This document shows positions 43,901-54,524 of a stretch of DNA of 64,000 bases, piece after piece. Positions within the stretch are counted from its first letter, which is position 1. Each line of letters opens with the position of its first letter. The notes beneath the pieces were generated by a model, which was given only the letters and a program-made list of their open reading frames with translations, did no database searches and was not told the DNA's origin. The translations under genes and the position numbers were made by a program. This stretch comes from Haematobia irritans (lineage: Eukaryota; Arthropoda; Insecta; Diptera; Muscidae), in the NCBI RefSeq assembly GCF_050003625.1, contig NC_134397.1:152416691-152480690 (forward strand), read 5' to 3'.

Positions 43901-46797
43901 TATACCCTCCACCATAGGATGGGGGTATATTAACATTGTCATTCCGTTTGTAACACATCGAAATATTGCTCTAAGACCCCTAAAGTATACATATTCTGGG
44001 TTGTGGTGAAATTCTGAGTCGATCTGAGCATGTCCGTCCGTCCGTCCGTCTGTTGAAATCACGCTAACTTCCGAACGAAACAAGCTATCGACTTGAAATT
44101 TGGCACAAGTAGTTGTTATTGATGTAGGTCGGATGGTATTGTAAATGGGCTATATCGGTTCACTTTTACGTATAGCCCCATATAAACGGACCCCCAAATT
44201 TGGCTTGCCGATGCTCTAAGAGAAGCAAATTTCATCCGATCCGGCTGAAATTTGGTACATTATGTTGGTCATCGGTCAATAATTATATATAGCCCCCATA
44301 TAAACCGATCACCCGATTTGGCTTGCCGAACCTCTAAGAAAAGCAAATTTCATCCGATCCGGTTGAAATTTCGTACATGGTGTTGGTATATGGTCTCTAA
44401 CAACCATGCAAAAATTGGTCCACATCGGTCCATAATTATATTTAGCCCCCATATAACATAAACCGATCCGCCGATTGGGCATGCGGAGCCTCTAAGAGGA
44501 GCAAATTTCATCCGATCCAGCTGAAATTTGGTACATGGTGTTAGTATATGGTCTCTAACAAACATGCAAAAATTGGTCCACATCGGTCCATAATCGGTCC
44601 AGATTTGACAAAAAATTCATCCGATTCGGTTGAAATTTGGTACGTCATGTTAGTACTTGATATTTAACAACCATGCCAAAAGTGGTCCATATCAGTCCAT
44701 AATCATATATAGCCCCCATATAAACCGATCCCGAGATTTGGTTTTGAAGCCACTTGGAGGAGCAAATTTCATCCGAGTCAGTTGAAATGTGGTACATTGT
44801 GCTAGTATATGGCCGTTAACAACCATGCCTAACTAGGTCCATATCGGTCTATAGTTATATATAGCCCTCAGATAAATAGATCCCCAATCACACAAAAATT
44901 GGTCTATGTCAAGTTCATAACAAGTACATACGGCCGCAAGTTCGGCCGGGCCGAATCTTATGTACCCACCACCATGGAGTGCGTAGAAACTTCTACGAAA
45001 GACTGTGATTTAGTCCATACATGGTATATATTAGACAAAAAAGTTATGTATAGTTAAGTCTACAAATAATTACGAATCGATATGGACTTTTTGTACGTAG
45101 AGAGCCAGAATTGAAATATGGGGGTCGCTTATATGGGGGCTATATACAATTATGAACTTGATATGGACCAATTTTTGTGTGATTGGGGATCGATTTATCT
45201 GAGGGCCATATATAACTATAGACCGATATGGACCTAGTTAGGCATGGTTGTTAACGACCATATACTAGCACAATGTACCAAATTTCAACACACTCGGATG
45301 AAATTTGCTCCTCCAAGAGGTTCCAAAACCAAATCTTGGGATCGGTTTATATGGGGCTATGTACGATTATGGACTGATATGTACCACTTTTGGCATGGTT
45401 GTTAAATATCATATACTACCACCACGTACCAAATTTCAAGCAGATCGGATGAATTTTGCTTATCCAAAAGGCACCGGAGTTCAAATCTGGGGATCGGTTT
45501 ATATGGGAGCTATATATAATTATGGACTGATAGGAACCAATTCCTGCATGGTTGTTGGATACCATATACTAACATCACGTACCAAATTTCAACCGAATGG
45601 CAAGAATTTTGCTCTTCCAAGGGGCTCTGGAGGTCAAATCTGGGGATCGGTTTATATGGGGCCTATATATAATTATGGACCGATATCGATCAATTTTTGC
45701 ATGGGAGTTTGAGGCCATATATTAACACCACATACCAAATTTCAACTGAATCAGATGAATTTTGGTCTTCCAAGAGGTTCCGGCGGTCAAATCTGGTGAT
45801 CTGTTTATATGGGGGCTATATATAATTATGAACCGATGTGGACCAATTTTTGCATGGTTGCTATAGACCATATACTAACATCACGTACAAAATTTCAGCC
45901 GGATCGGATGAAATTTGCTTCTCTTAGCGGCCTCGCAAGCCAAATCGGGGGATCGGTTTATATGGGGGCTATATATAATTATGGACCGATGTCGACCAAT
46001 TTTTGCATGGTTGTTAGAGACCATATACTGACACCATGTACCAAATTTCAGCCGGATCGGATGAAATTTGCTTCTCTTAGGGGCCTCGCAAACCAAATCG
46101 GGGGATCGGTTTATATGGGGGCTATATATAATTATGGACCGATGTGGACCAATTTTTACACGGTTATTAGAGACCATATACTAACACCATGTACCAAAAT
46201 TCAGCCGGATCGGATGAAATTTGCTTCTCTTAGAGGCCTCGCAAGCCAAATTTTGTTGTCCGTTTATATGGGTGCTATACGTAAAAGTGGACCGATATGG
46301 CCCATTTGCAATACCATCCGACCTACAGCAATAGCAACTACTTGTGCCAAGTTTCAAGTCGATAGCTTGTTTCGTTCGGAAGTTAGCGTGATTTCAACAG
46401 ACGGACGGACATGCTCATATCGACTCAGAGTTTCACCACGACCCAGAATATATATACTTTATGGGGTCTTAGAGCAATATTTCGATGTGTTACAAACGGA
46501 ATGACAAAGTTAATATACCCCCCATCCTATGGTGGTGGGTATAATAAGCGACCCCCATATTTCAATTCTGGCTCTCTACGTACCGTGCAAAAGTCCATAT
46601 CGATTCGCAATTATTTGTAGACTTACCTATACATACCTCTTTTGTCTAATATATACCACGTATGGACTAACTCACAATTTAGAAAACGATGTTAAGAAGT
46701 TTTGTGGATGACAGTCTTTCGTAGAAGTTTCTACGCAATCCATGGTGGAGGGTACATAAGATTCGGCCTGGCCGAACTTATGGCCGTATATACTTGT
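43901..46797 (-). mobile_element. DINE-A element, reverse, containing another A element
   Basis: M end TATACCCTCCACCATAGGAT at 43901, GTCC run, central units, then interruption at 44918. It resumes at 46544 with 'aagcgacccccatatttca' and ends at the S end ('ttcggcctggccgaac', 'tatatacttgt' at 46797). The split falls between 'aagttcata' and 'ataagcgacc' of the A consensus, with roughly 20 bp of target missing or not duplicated. Confidence 0.88.
44919..46543 (+). mobile_element. DINE-A element, forward, complete, nested
   Basis: The S end 'aacaagtacatacggccg' (44919) and M end 'ctatggtggtgggtata' (46543) are both present, with central units between 45300 and 46280. It lies in opposite orientation inside the element at 43901-46797. 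Its central landmarks 45811, 45964, 46117 and 46270 are exactly 153 bp apart. Confidence 0.92.
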
Positions 46798-46811
46798 TTA
46801 ACGTTTAGTCG

Positions 46812-46872
46812 AAATTAGGATTGAACCCTTTGTATGCAAGGCGAGCATGCTGGCCATTGCACGATGGGTTCT
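46812..46872 (-). other. tRNA-like SINE head scrap
   Basis: The reverse complement reads 'catcgtgcaatggccagcat', 'gccttgcatacaaagggttc' and 'aatcctaatttcgac', i.e. A-box, anticodon-arm and B-box-like parts of the Ala-type SINE head. Confidence 0.55.
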
Positions 46873-47930
46873 CTAATTGGCTATTGTTAAATATTCAACG
46901 GGGCTTACCAATTACCACCATCCTTAAAATAGAGTGTATACCTAGCAGTTTTAAATATCATGGCAACTGATTAAAATCTCCTTCTAATAATTTTTGCATA
47001 GCTTTCAAAAGTTTGAATCGTTTATTATATCGTCCACCCTGATTATCAACTACTATCCCGGTGTCATTATTTCTGCAACATTAAAATATAAATTTATGTT
47101 CATAATTACAGATCTGCTTCATCTTACTCATCATCATCTTTTGGTGTTTAGTCTATTCGAACCACAAATAAGAGAGTTCCAAATGTAGAAGTGTGCGGTA
47201 GTAGTGCTGCAACATTCCTTACATCAGCAATCCATAAAAATCACTCAATTGTTAAATGAGGGTCATTAAATGTTACACAACATCAAAACAGAGATGAACA
47301 CCAATCGAAATACACTTTGACTATGAGAAGATACACTGGCTCCTGAGGAACCTTCAATGGCAAGTTCATCCTCATGCAAAAGCATTTGAATTGGTAGTGA
47401 AAGAATTATAATGAAAGTTCCGCACACAGAGTCCCTTTCTATAAGGAGGAGGCGACCTCTCTGCGGTGGTACTTTTGTATAACTCAATTCAACTGATGCT
47501 TCAACCTAATAATGCAATGGTAAGTGATATGAAATGAAAAGAGAGTGAATCCAGAGCGGTGATTCTGGTGAGGAATCTAAGCCACAAAGTAAAATAAAGT
47601 GTGGATTACATTGTTATTTGTTATGGTTTGGTCTTAGAAACCAGCTTCGTATTTAGAGATGCCATAAGCAGATGTATATGTAAAACGAACATCGGTGTTT
47701 CAGTCTGCCTAAAAAAAATTGGGATTCTTTTCACAGTCAAATTGAGCAATAAATGTAGCTTCCAACTACTATCTAATCAACTAATTGCGACTTGAAGGGG
47801 TTTATTATAAATCCACATATAAAACAGAAGTTTGTTATAACAAACAATTCAATTATTTGACCTCACGTACTAAAGCGTAAGCTTTTAGATATTTATCTTT
47901 TTGGCAACACTGGTTTAAACAGTTGATGCA
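46873..47930. other. Unassigned; possibly unique sequence
   Basis: A short reverse frame at 47266-47487 (residues ...L-H-E-D-E-L-A-I-E-G-S-S-G-A...) has no match I recognise and no splice or start context to support it. A 'ggcaacactgg' near 47900 resembles hAT-type ends. Confidence 0.35.
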
Positions 47931-47934
47931 CGTT

Positions 47935-48840
47935 TCGTGTTTTGTTTCACTGTTGTTCAAAACACCAACACGCTTACGTGCAATCTGAAGAAAATATCGC
48001 AGCTGTATCGGCCAGTGTCAATGATGACCATCAAGCATCGATTCAACGCTTTTCGCAGCAATTGATCCTTTGCTACTCAACAACATGGAACATTTTGCGG
48101 AAGGATTTAGGTGTGAAGCCTATCCAAATACAGCTGGTTCATGAATTGAAGCCGAATGACCTAACAGGTTGGGTGATAAGTCCTCGGTCTAACAAAGAAA
48201 AACACATTTTTTTGTCAAAATTCATTTTTATTATTCAACAAAGTTCCCTTCAAGAGCGATACAACGATTATAACGACCTTCCAATTTTTTGATTCCATTT
48301 TGGTAGTACTCCTTCGGTTTTGCCTCAAAATTGGCCTCAGTTTCGGCGATCACCTCTTCATTGCAGCCAAATTTTTTCCCTGCGAGCATCCTTTTGAGGT
48401 CTGAGAACAAGAAAAAGTCGCTGGGGGCCAGATCTGGAGAATACGGTGGGTGGGGAAGCAATTCTTTTCCATTTTTTTCACAATAACAAAAGTTGATTCA
48501 CAAAAGACGCTCTATCTCACAAACTAATTGACTTACAGACGTCAAATTTTGACACGAATCATTTGAAGGATGGTACTATATAAATATAGTATGCATTTAA
48601 TACTAGCGAGGCCATCTATGTGTCAGACCGGGGACTTATCAGCCAACCTGTTACCGCGACGCAGACTTTGGGGAAGAACTTTAGAGCGAAGAATAGCCAG
48701 AAGCATTGCAAGAGTTACCAATTCATGCGTGCACCCAAAGTCAAGATTTGGTGCGATTTATTGAATGGTGGCGTCATTGGACCGCTCTCCTTCAAAGATG
48801 AAGCGAATCGTAACGTAACTGTCCGTTGAAAATTTTGGCC
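47935..48840 (+). pseudogene. DD41D mariner transposase relic split by another mariner
   Basis: Before the break: S-E-E-N-I-A-A-V-S-A-S-V-N-D-D-H-Q, then C-Y-S-T-T-W-N-I-L-R-K-D-L-G-V-K-P and L-K-P-N-D-L (linker region of DD41D mariners, the very part missing from the two other copies). After the break at 48652: P-R-R-R-L-x-G-R, then A-P-K-V-K-I-W-C-D-L-L-N-G-G-V-I-G-P, F-K-D-E-A-N-R-N-V-T-V. The first catalytic F-S-D-E region is deleted and the C-terminal Asp residues are absent. Removing the inserted element restores the N-D-L-P-R-R-R frame. Confidence 0.8.
48164..48651 (-). mobile_element. Miniature DD34D mariner, 488 bp, TA target duplication
   Basis: Ends ACAGGTTGGGTGATAAGTCC and, reverse-complemented, ACAGGTTGGCTGATAAGTCC are flanked by TA (48162-48163, 48652-48653). 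On the reverse strand a start-like M-E-K- near 48470 is joined directly to the C-terminal block P-P-Y-S-P-D-L-A-P-S-D-F-F-L-F, containing the third catalytic Asp, and runs to the C-terminus at 48231. About 75% of the transposase is deleted. Confidence 0.92.
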
Positions 48841-48909
48841 GTACTATTTATGATTAATTACGATTCAAATAAACATGGACCTATACTCACCGTTTTCGAC
48901 ATAGCTTTT
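48841..48909 (+). repeat. DINE-B scrap
   Basis: 'aaacatggacctatactcac' and 'cgttttcgacata' are B-unit text. Confidence 0.55.
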
Positions 48910-49917
48910 TATACCCTCCATCATAGGATGGGGGTATATTAACTTTGTCATTCCGTTTGTAACACATCTAACTATTGCTCTAAAACCGCATATAGTATAC
49001 ATATTCTGGGTCATGGTAAAATTCGGAGTCGGTCTAAGCATGTCCGTCCGTCCGTCTGTTGAAATCATTCTAACTTCCGAACGAAACAAGCTATCGACTT
49101 GAAACTTGGCACAAGTAGCTGTTATTGATGTAGGTCCGATGGTATTGCAAATGGGCCATATCGGACCACTTTTACGTATATAAACCGATCCCCAGATTTG
49201 GCTTGCGGAGCCTCCAAGAGAAGCAAATTTCATCCGATCCGGCTGAAATTCGGTACATGGTGTAAGTATATGGTCTCTAACAACTATGCAAAAACTGGTC
49301 CACATCGGCCCATAATTATGTATAGCCCCCATATAAACCGGTCCCCCGATTTGACTTGCGGAGCCTCTAGAGAAGCAAATTTCATCCGATCCGGCTGAAA
49401 TTTGGTACATGGTGTAAGTATATGGTCTCTAACAAATATGAAATTTGGTACATGGTGTTAGTATAGGGTCTTTAACAACCATGCAGGAATTGGTCCATAT
49501 CGGTCCATAATTATATGTAGCCCCCATATAAACCGATTCCCAGATTTGACTCCGGAGCCCCTTGGAAGAGCAAAATTCATCCGATCCGGCTGAAATTTGG
49601 TACATGATGTAAGTATATAGTCTCTAACAAATATGCAAAAATTGGTCCACATCGGCCCGTAATTATGTATAGCCCCCATAAAAACCGGTCCCCCATAAAA
49701 ACCGGTCCCCCGACAGAAGCAAATTTCATCTCATCCGGCTGAAATTTGGTACATGGTGTTAGTATATGGTCTTTAACAACCACGCAAAAATTGATCCAAA
49801 TCGGTCCATAATTATATATATATATAAACTGATCCCCAGATATATATATATAAACTGATCCCCAGATTTGACCTCCGGAGCCCCTTGGAAGAGCAAAATT
49901 TACCCGATCCGATTGAA

Positions 49918-50525
49918 AAATTTTACTACTATAGAAAATTTTGTCAAAATTTTATTTCTATAGAAAATTTTGTCAAAATTTTATTTCTATAGAAAATTTT
50001 GTCAAAATTTTATTTCTATAGAAAATTTTATTTCTATTGAAAATTTTGTCAAAATTTTATTTCTATAGAAAATTTTGTCAAAATTTTTTTACTATAGAAA
50101 ATTTTGTCAAAATTTTTTTACTATAGAAAATTTTGTCAAAATTTTATTACTGTAAAAAATTTTGTCAAGATTTTATTTCTATAGAAAATTTTGTCAAAAC
50201 TTTTATTACTATAGAAAATGTCAAAATTTTATTTCTACAGAAAATTTTGTCAAAAGTTTATTTCTATAGAAAATTTTGTCAAAATTTTATTTCTATAGAA
50301 AATTTTGTCAAAATTTTTTTACTATAGAAAATTTTGTCAAAATTTTATTTCTGTAAAAAATTTTGTCAAGATTTTATTTCTATAGAAAATTTTGTCAAAA
50401 CTTTTATTACTATAGAAAATTTTGTCAAAATTTTATTTCTATAGAAAATTTTGTCAAAATTTTATTTCTATAGAAAATTTTGTCAAAATTTTATTTCTAT
50501 AGAAAATTTAGTCAAAATTTCATTT
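49918..50525 (-). repeat. 29-bp A/T minisatellite, about 21 units
   Basis: Reverse units 'aaaattttgtcaaaatttta' + 'tttctatag', with 'actatag' variants. Continues at 51690-51780 beyond the inserted element. Confidence 0.93.
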
Positions 50526-50528
50526 CTA

Positions 50529-51679
50529 CACGCAGAGAAGAATCATGATTGTCACAATCATATTGGAAGAGCAAAATAATATGATAGGAGCTATTTTTGC
50601 GGCGACCATGTAACATTTTAACCTGCAACCATGTTGGCTCAGTGAACATGGTTCTAAGAAAAATATAATTGTCCGCATCTAAAATGTTATTATATAGATA
50701 AAAAGAATTTTGTTTGAATGAAAAAACAATGGTCACGGTTTAAAATGTTATGGTATTCATTAAAAATGTTTTTCTTCTAGTTAAAAGAACATGGTTACAA
50801 CCTAAAATATTTTGATCTTTATGAAAAAACTTTTTTCATCGTCGAAAAAAGGACGTCACTTGAGAAAATAAAACACAAAATTAAATTTATTTGTTTGTTG
50901 CTATTGATTTATAAACTAACTCATTGTTTATTTGTATTTATAATGCCGTCCAAGCAAACAAAATATATGTTTACACACTCTATTTTATTTCAATTTCAAC
51001 AATAAATAATTATTCCATATTTACATCGTGCCCATCAAATGTACAAACGCAGACATCATGTAACTGCAAATAAAAATAAATGATCCATATAGCAAAATGC
51101 AGAACAAAAAACAGGTACATTTTTTCAATTACACTTTCCTTTTTTGTGTTCACATAAAATCACGTGTCACTTCTGAATAAATAAATTAACACAAAACACA
51201 GTAAATCCGTATTCTCTGTCCATTCCAAGAAACAATCAACACACGACTGACGCGCAAAATGAAAATCGTGTGTACCTGCTCAATGTTTTTATAAAATTCT
51301 TTTCGCTGCAAAAAAGTTAAAAAATTAAATGATCACAAAAAAAAATGTAAATGGTCTTTATGGCCATGTAATGGTTCTAGACATGTCTATACTTCACCTA
51401 TAAAAATACTTTTTTCCCTGTAAAAAAGTAAAAAAATTGAATGGTCAGGTACATGATTTTCCCGACCATTTAATGGTCTCAAATTCTATCATTTAAATGA
51501 TAGAACATGTTTGCGGTATTTGAGAACCATTCAAATGCTTATTGCCACCATACATTTTTCTTCGCTCGAAAACAATTTTTACAAAGACAAAATACATGGT
51601 TTTCGCGACAATTACATGCTCTAGATAAGCATTAAATGGATGCGGCAACCATGTCCAAACATGTTTATTCTGTGCGTGT
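50529..51679. mobile_element. TIR element, 1151 bp, CACGCAGAGAA-type ends
   Basis: Left end 'cacgcagagaagaatcatg'; right end reverse-complemented 'cacgcacagaataaacatg'. It divides a minisatellite array that continues on both sides. Internal blocks such as 'aaccatgt' and 'tggttctaag' recur, but I see no transposase. Related ends at 16175-16375 and 39763-39968 suggest one family with different interiors. Confidence 0.75.
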
Positions 51680-52013
51680 ATGCACAATTTAGTCAAAATT
51701 TTATTTCTATAGAAAATTTTTCAAAATTTTATTTCTATAGAAAATTTTGTCAAAATTTTATGAGAAAATTTTGTCAAACTGAATTATTTACGTATTTAAT
51801 CGACCTTTTTTGTTTAATATGTACCCAGTATGGAGTAACTTACAATTGAGAAGACGGTGTTAAGAAGTTTTAAGATACCTTGCTATCGGCAAGTGTTACC
51901 GTAACCCAAGTAATTCGATTGTGGATGACAGTATTTAGTAGCTTTTTCGCAATCCATGGTGGAGGGTACATAAGCTTCGGCCTGGCTGAACTTATTACGT
52001 CAGTATAACTTGT

Positions 52014-52672
52014 TTTATTTGGGGAATTAATTAGCAACCATTAAAATAGTGTTTGCCATGGTTATGTTACACCCGCAAACCCTATTTTATTCAACAATTA
52101 TAATCTTACAATTTATATATAGCAAAAATAATGCCAATACCCTAACTATCCTCAATTGTAATGAAGATGCTGACGATGACGTCCACTTGCTCTAGTATTT
52201 TAGTATCGTTCCTCAACAGTATCGAGCTTCTTTTACTTTAATTTACATTCTGCATTTGAATTTATTTGCCACCCTCATTTGGCTTGGGTGTCGGTCTGTT
52301 CATGTCTCTGGTTTCTGTAGCAATTTTATTTATGTCTTACTCAATTACTTTTAAATAGAACTTAACAAAGGGGTTACATTTTAACATGATGCACAGAGAA
52401 TACAGATTGGTTGTGATAGCCGAATTTATTTCCAACCTCATTGTGGGAGTTGCTGTAACTATCTGTTCGCAGTTGTGTCACCCGACTAATTCGGTCGACT
52501 CAATCGAATGATGGGAGTTACAACTTATAATGTATATGGAGTTGGCTATGACAGCCAATAAAATTGGTTATTGGCACCTTCATGTTTCGGCTGTATCGTA
52601 CAACCTTAATAATCCCCACAACCGATTTGAATGCTAATTCTATAGCCGCGAGTATTGTTTTTTTTGCATATA
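52014..52672. other. Unassigned; possible small insertion at 52393-52600
   Basis: A stretch with 'acagagaatacagattggtt' and 'gccgaatttatttcc' followed by 'gttggctatgacagccaata' hints at a degraded TIR element. Otherwise nothing is recognised. Confidence 0.35.
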
Positions 52673-53606
52673 AAGGGTGATTCTTTTGAGGTTAGGATTT
52701 TCATGCATTAGTATTTGACAGATCACGTGGGATTTCAGACATGGTGTCAAAGAGAAAGATGCTCAGTATGCTTTGACATTTCATCATGAATAGACTTACT
52801 AACGAGCAACGCTTGCAAATCATTGAATTTTATTACCAAAATCAGTGGCAGAAAATCCGCTTTTTTATCGACAAATTTTGTTCAGCGATGAGGCTCATTT
52901 CTGGTTGAATGGCTACGTAAATAAGCAAAATTGCCGTATTTGGAGTGAAGAGCAACCAGAAGCCGTTCAAGAACTGCCCATGCATCCCGAAAAATGCACT
53001 GTTTGGTGTGGTTTGTACGCTGGTGGAATCATTGGACCGTATTTTTTCAAAGATGCTGTTGGACGCAACGTTACGGTGAATGGCGATCGCTATCGTTCGA
53101 TGCTAACAAACTTTTTGTTGCCAAAAATGGAAGAACTGAACTTGGTTGACATGTGGTTTCAACAAGATGGCGCTACATGCCACACAGCTCGAGATTCTAT
53201 GGCCATTTTGAGGGAAAACTTCGGAGAACAATTCATCTCAAGAAATGGACCGGTAAGTTGGCCACCAAGATCATGCGATTTGACGCCTTTAGACTATTTT
53301 TTGTGGGGCTACGTCAAGTCTAAAGTCTACAGAAATAAGCCAGCAACTATTCCAGCTTTGGAAGACAACATTTCCGAAGAAATTCGGGCTATTCCGGCCG
53401 AAATGCTCGAAAAAGTTGCCCAAAATTGGACTTTCCGAATGGACCACCTAAGACGCAGCCGCGGTCAACATTTAAATGAAATTATCTTCAAAAAGTAAAT
53501 GTCATGGACCAATCTAACGTTTCAAATAAAGAACCGATGAGATTTTGCAAATTTTATGCGTTTTTTTTTAAAAAAAAAGTTATCAAGCTCTTAACAAATC
53601 ACCCTT
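52673..53606 (+). mobile_element. DD41D mariner, 934 bp, internally deleted
   Basis: Ends AAGGGTGATTCTTTTGAGG and (reverse-complemented) AAGGGTGATTTGTTAAGAG, flanked by TA at 52671-52672 and 53607-53608. It contains a transposase remnant (52786-53498). Related to the element at 41970 but clearly a different lineage. Confidence 0.9.
52786..53498 (+). pseudogene. Mariner transposase (DD41D), frame broken by internal deletion
   Basis: The ATG at 52786 starts M-N-R-L-T-N-E-Q-R-L-Q-I-I-E-F-Y-Y-Q-N, the first DNA-binding helix. Then a deletion near 52843 shifts the frame to A-E-N-P-L-F-Y-R-Q-I-L-F-S-D-E. The catalytic core is open to the stop at 53498: Asp in F-S-D-E, M-W-F-Q-Q-D-G-A-T-C-H-T-A, and C-D-L-T-P-L-D-Y-F-L-W-G, with 41 residues between the last two Asp. 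The core keeps C-G-L-Y-A-G-G-I-I-G-P-Y-F-F and ends Q-H-L-N-E-I-I-F-K-K. About 120-130 codons are missing. Unlike the 42081 copy, the deletion is out of frame, so no complete product from the ATG is expected. Confidence 0.88.
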
Positions 53607-54520
53607 TATTTAAATATTTCAGTAAATACACGAATACAAATTGTAGATTAAACCTATTTAATTTTTCGTCCAAAACAGTCACAATTCAAATCTTGGCCCA
53701 GAATCTATGCATCAGAAATATATGGTCCTCTATTTTATGGATATCAATAATTTAACATTCGTGATGTGAAAATATTTGGTAAAATCGTTCAGATTTAGGA
53801 ATATTTTGCACACTCTACTGCTTTCGTCTCTGAAATGTAGCTTTTTAAAAGCCTGGCCTAAATCGCTGGTTAATCCGGATTGTTGCATACCTCAAAAATG
53901 GATCTATATAGTTGAGAAACGAACAGATAAAATTAGAATGTTAGAGGATACATGTATCCATTTTGGAATTTATAAAATTTAGAACTTACCCGCAAATGTA
54001 TCAAAATCAGGGCATTTTATTAAATCCGCTTTAAATTTAGTGATTTTGTTTGAAACAAATAAACATACTTCTTCTTCGGATACTAAATAATTTGTTATAA
54101 TAGATATGACATTTGAGAAATTTATCAAATGGCATTCGGCTGAGAATACCGTATATCAGTGAGGACTACAGAATGATAGTAACAAAATTTATTTAAAGTA
54201 GGTCATATCAATCGAATTCTAATAAAATTGTTCTAAAAAGAGACATTTAGTTTCTACAACCATTTGTTTTGAATCACAAACGAATATATATTGAAATTAT
54301 AACCAAATGGTATTAAGGACACAAAAATGCTTGTGATTGAAGAAAATAGATCAGCACAAGTGATATTTAATACTCAATATAGAATTTTCGTTAGTTCAAC
54401 TGATTTCCAACCAATCTATTTTCTGTGTGTGATGATGGTGATGAGGTGTAGAGAAACCATTCATTATATAAGAAGGAAAGGTCAGTGACCCATCGTTTAG
54501 TATATCGATCGTCTTAGAAT
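53607..54520. other. Unassigned AT-rich stretch
   Basis: Short frames only. No known repeats recognised. Confidence 0.4.
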
Positions 54521-54524
54521 TGTC

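Larger units (their letters stand above)
48910..52013 (-). mobile_element. DINE-A element, reverse, both ends, with a TIR-element insertion
   Basis: M end TATACCCTCCATCATAGGAT at 48910, GTCC run, central units to about 49915, minisatellite (49918-50525), an inserted element (50529-51679), minisatellite remainder to about 51780, then 'aaacgtattt'-type text and a worn S end ('cttcggcctggctgaac', 'tataacttgt') at 52013. Confidence 0.83.

Noticed and set aside
45809..46504. 231-codon forward frame (and the overlapping 98-codon reverse frame) as genes
   Set aside because: Both are central units of the nested DINE-A element read in two frames; open frames on both strands follow from the 51-codon period.
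47266..47487. 73-codon reverse frame as a host exon
   Set aside because: No splice sites, homologous motif or neighbouring exon could be supported by eye; it is kept only as unassigned sequence.
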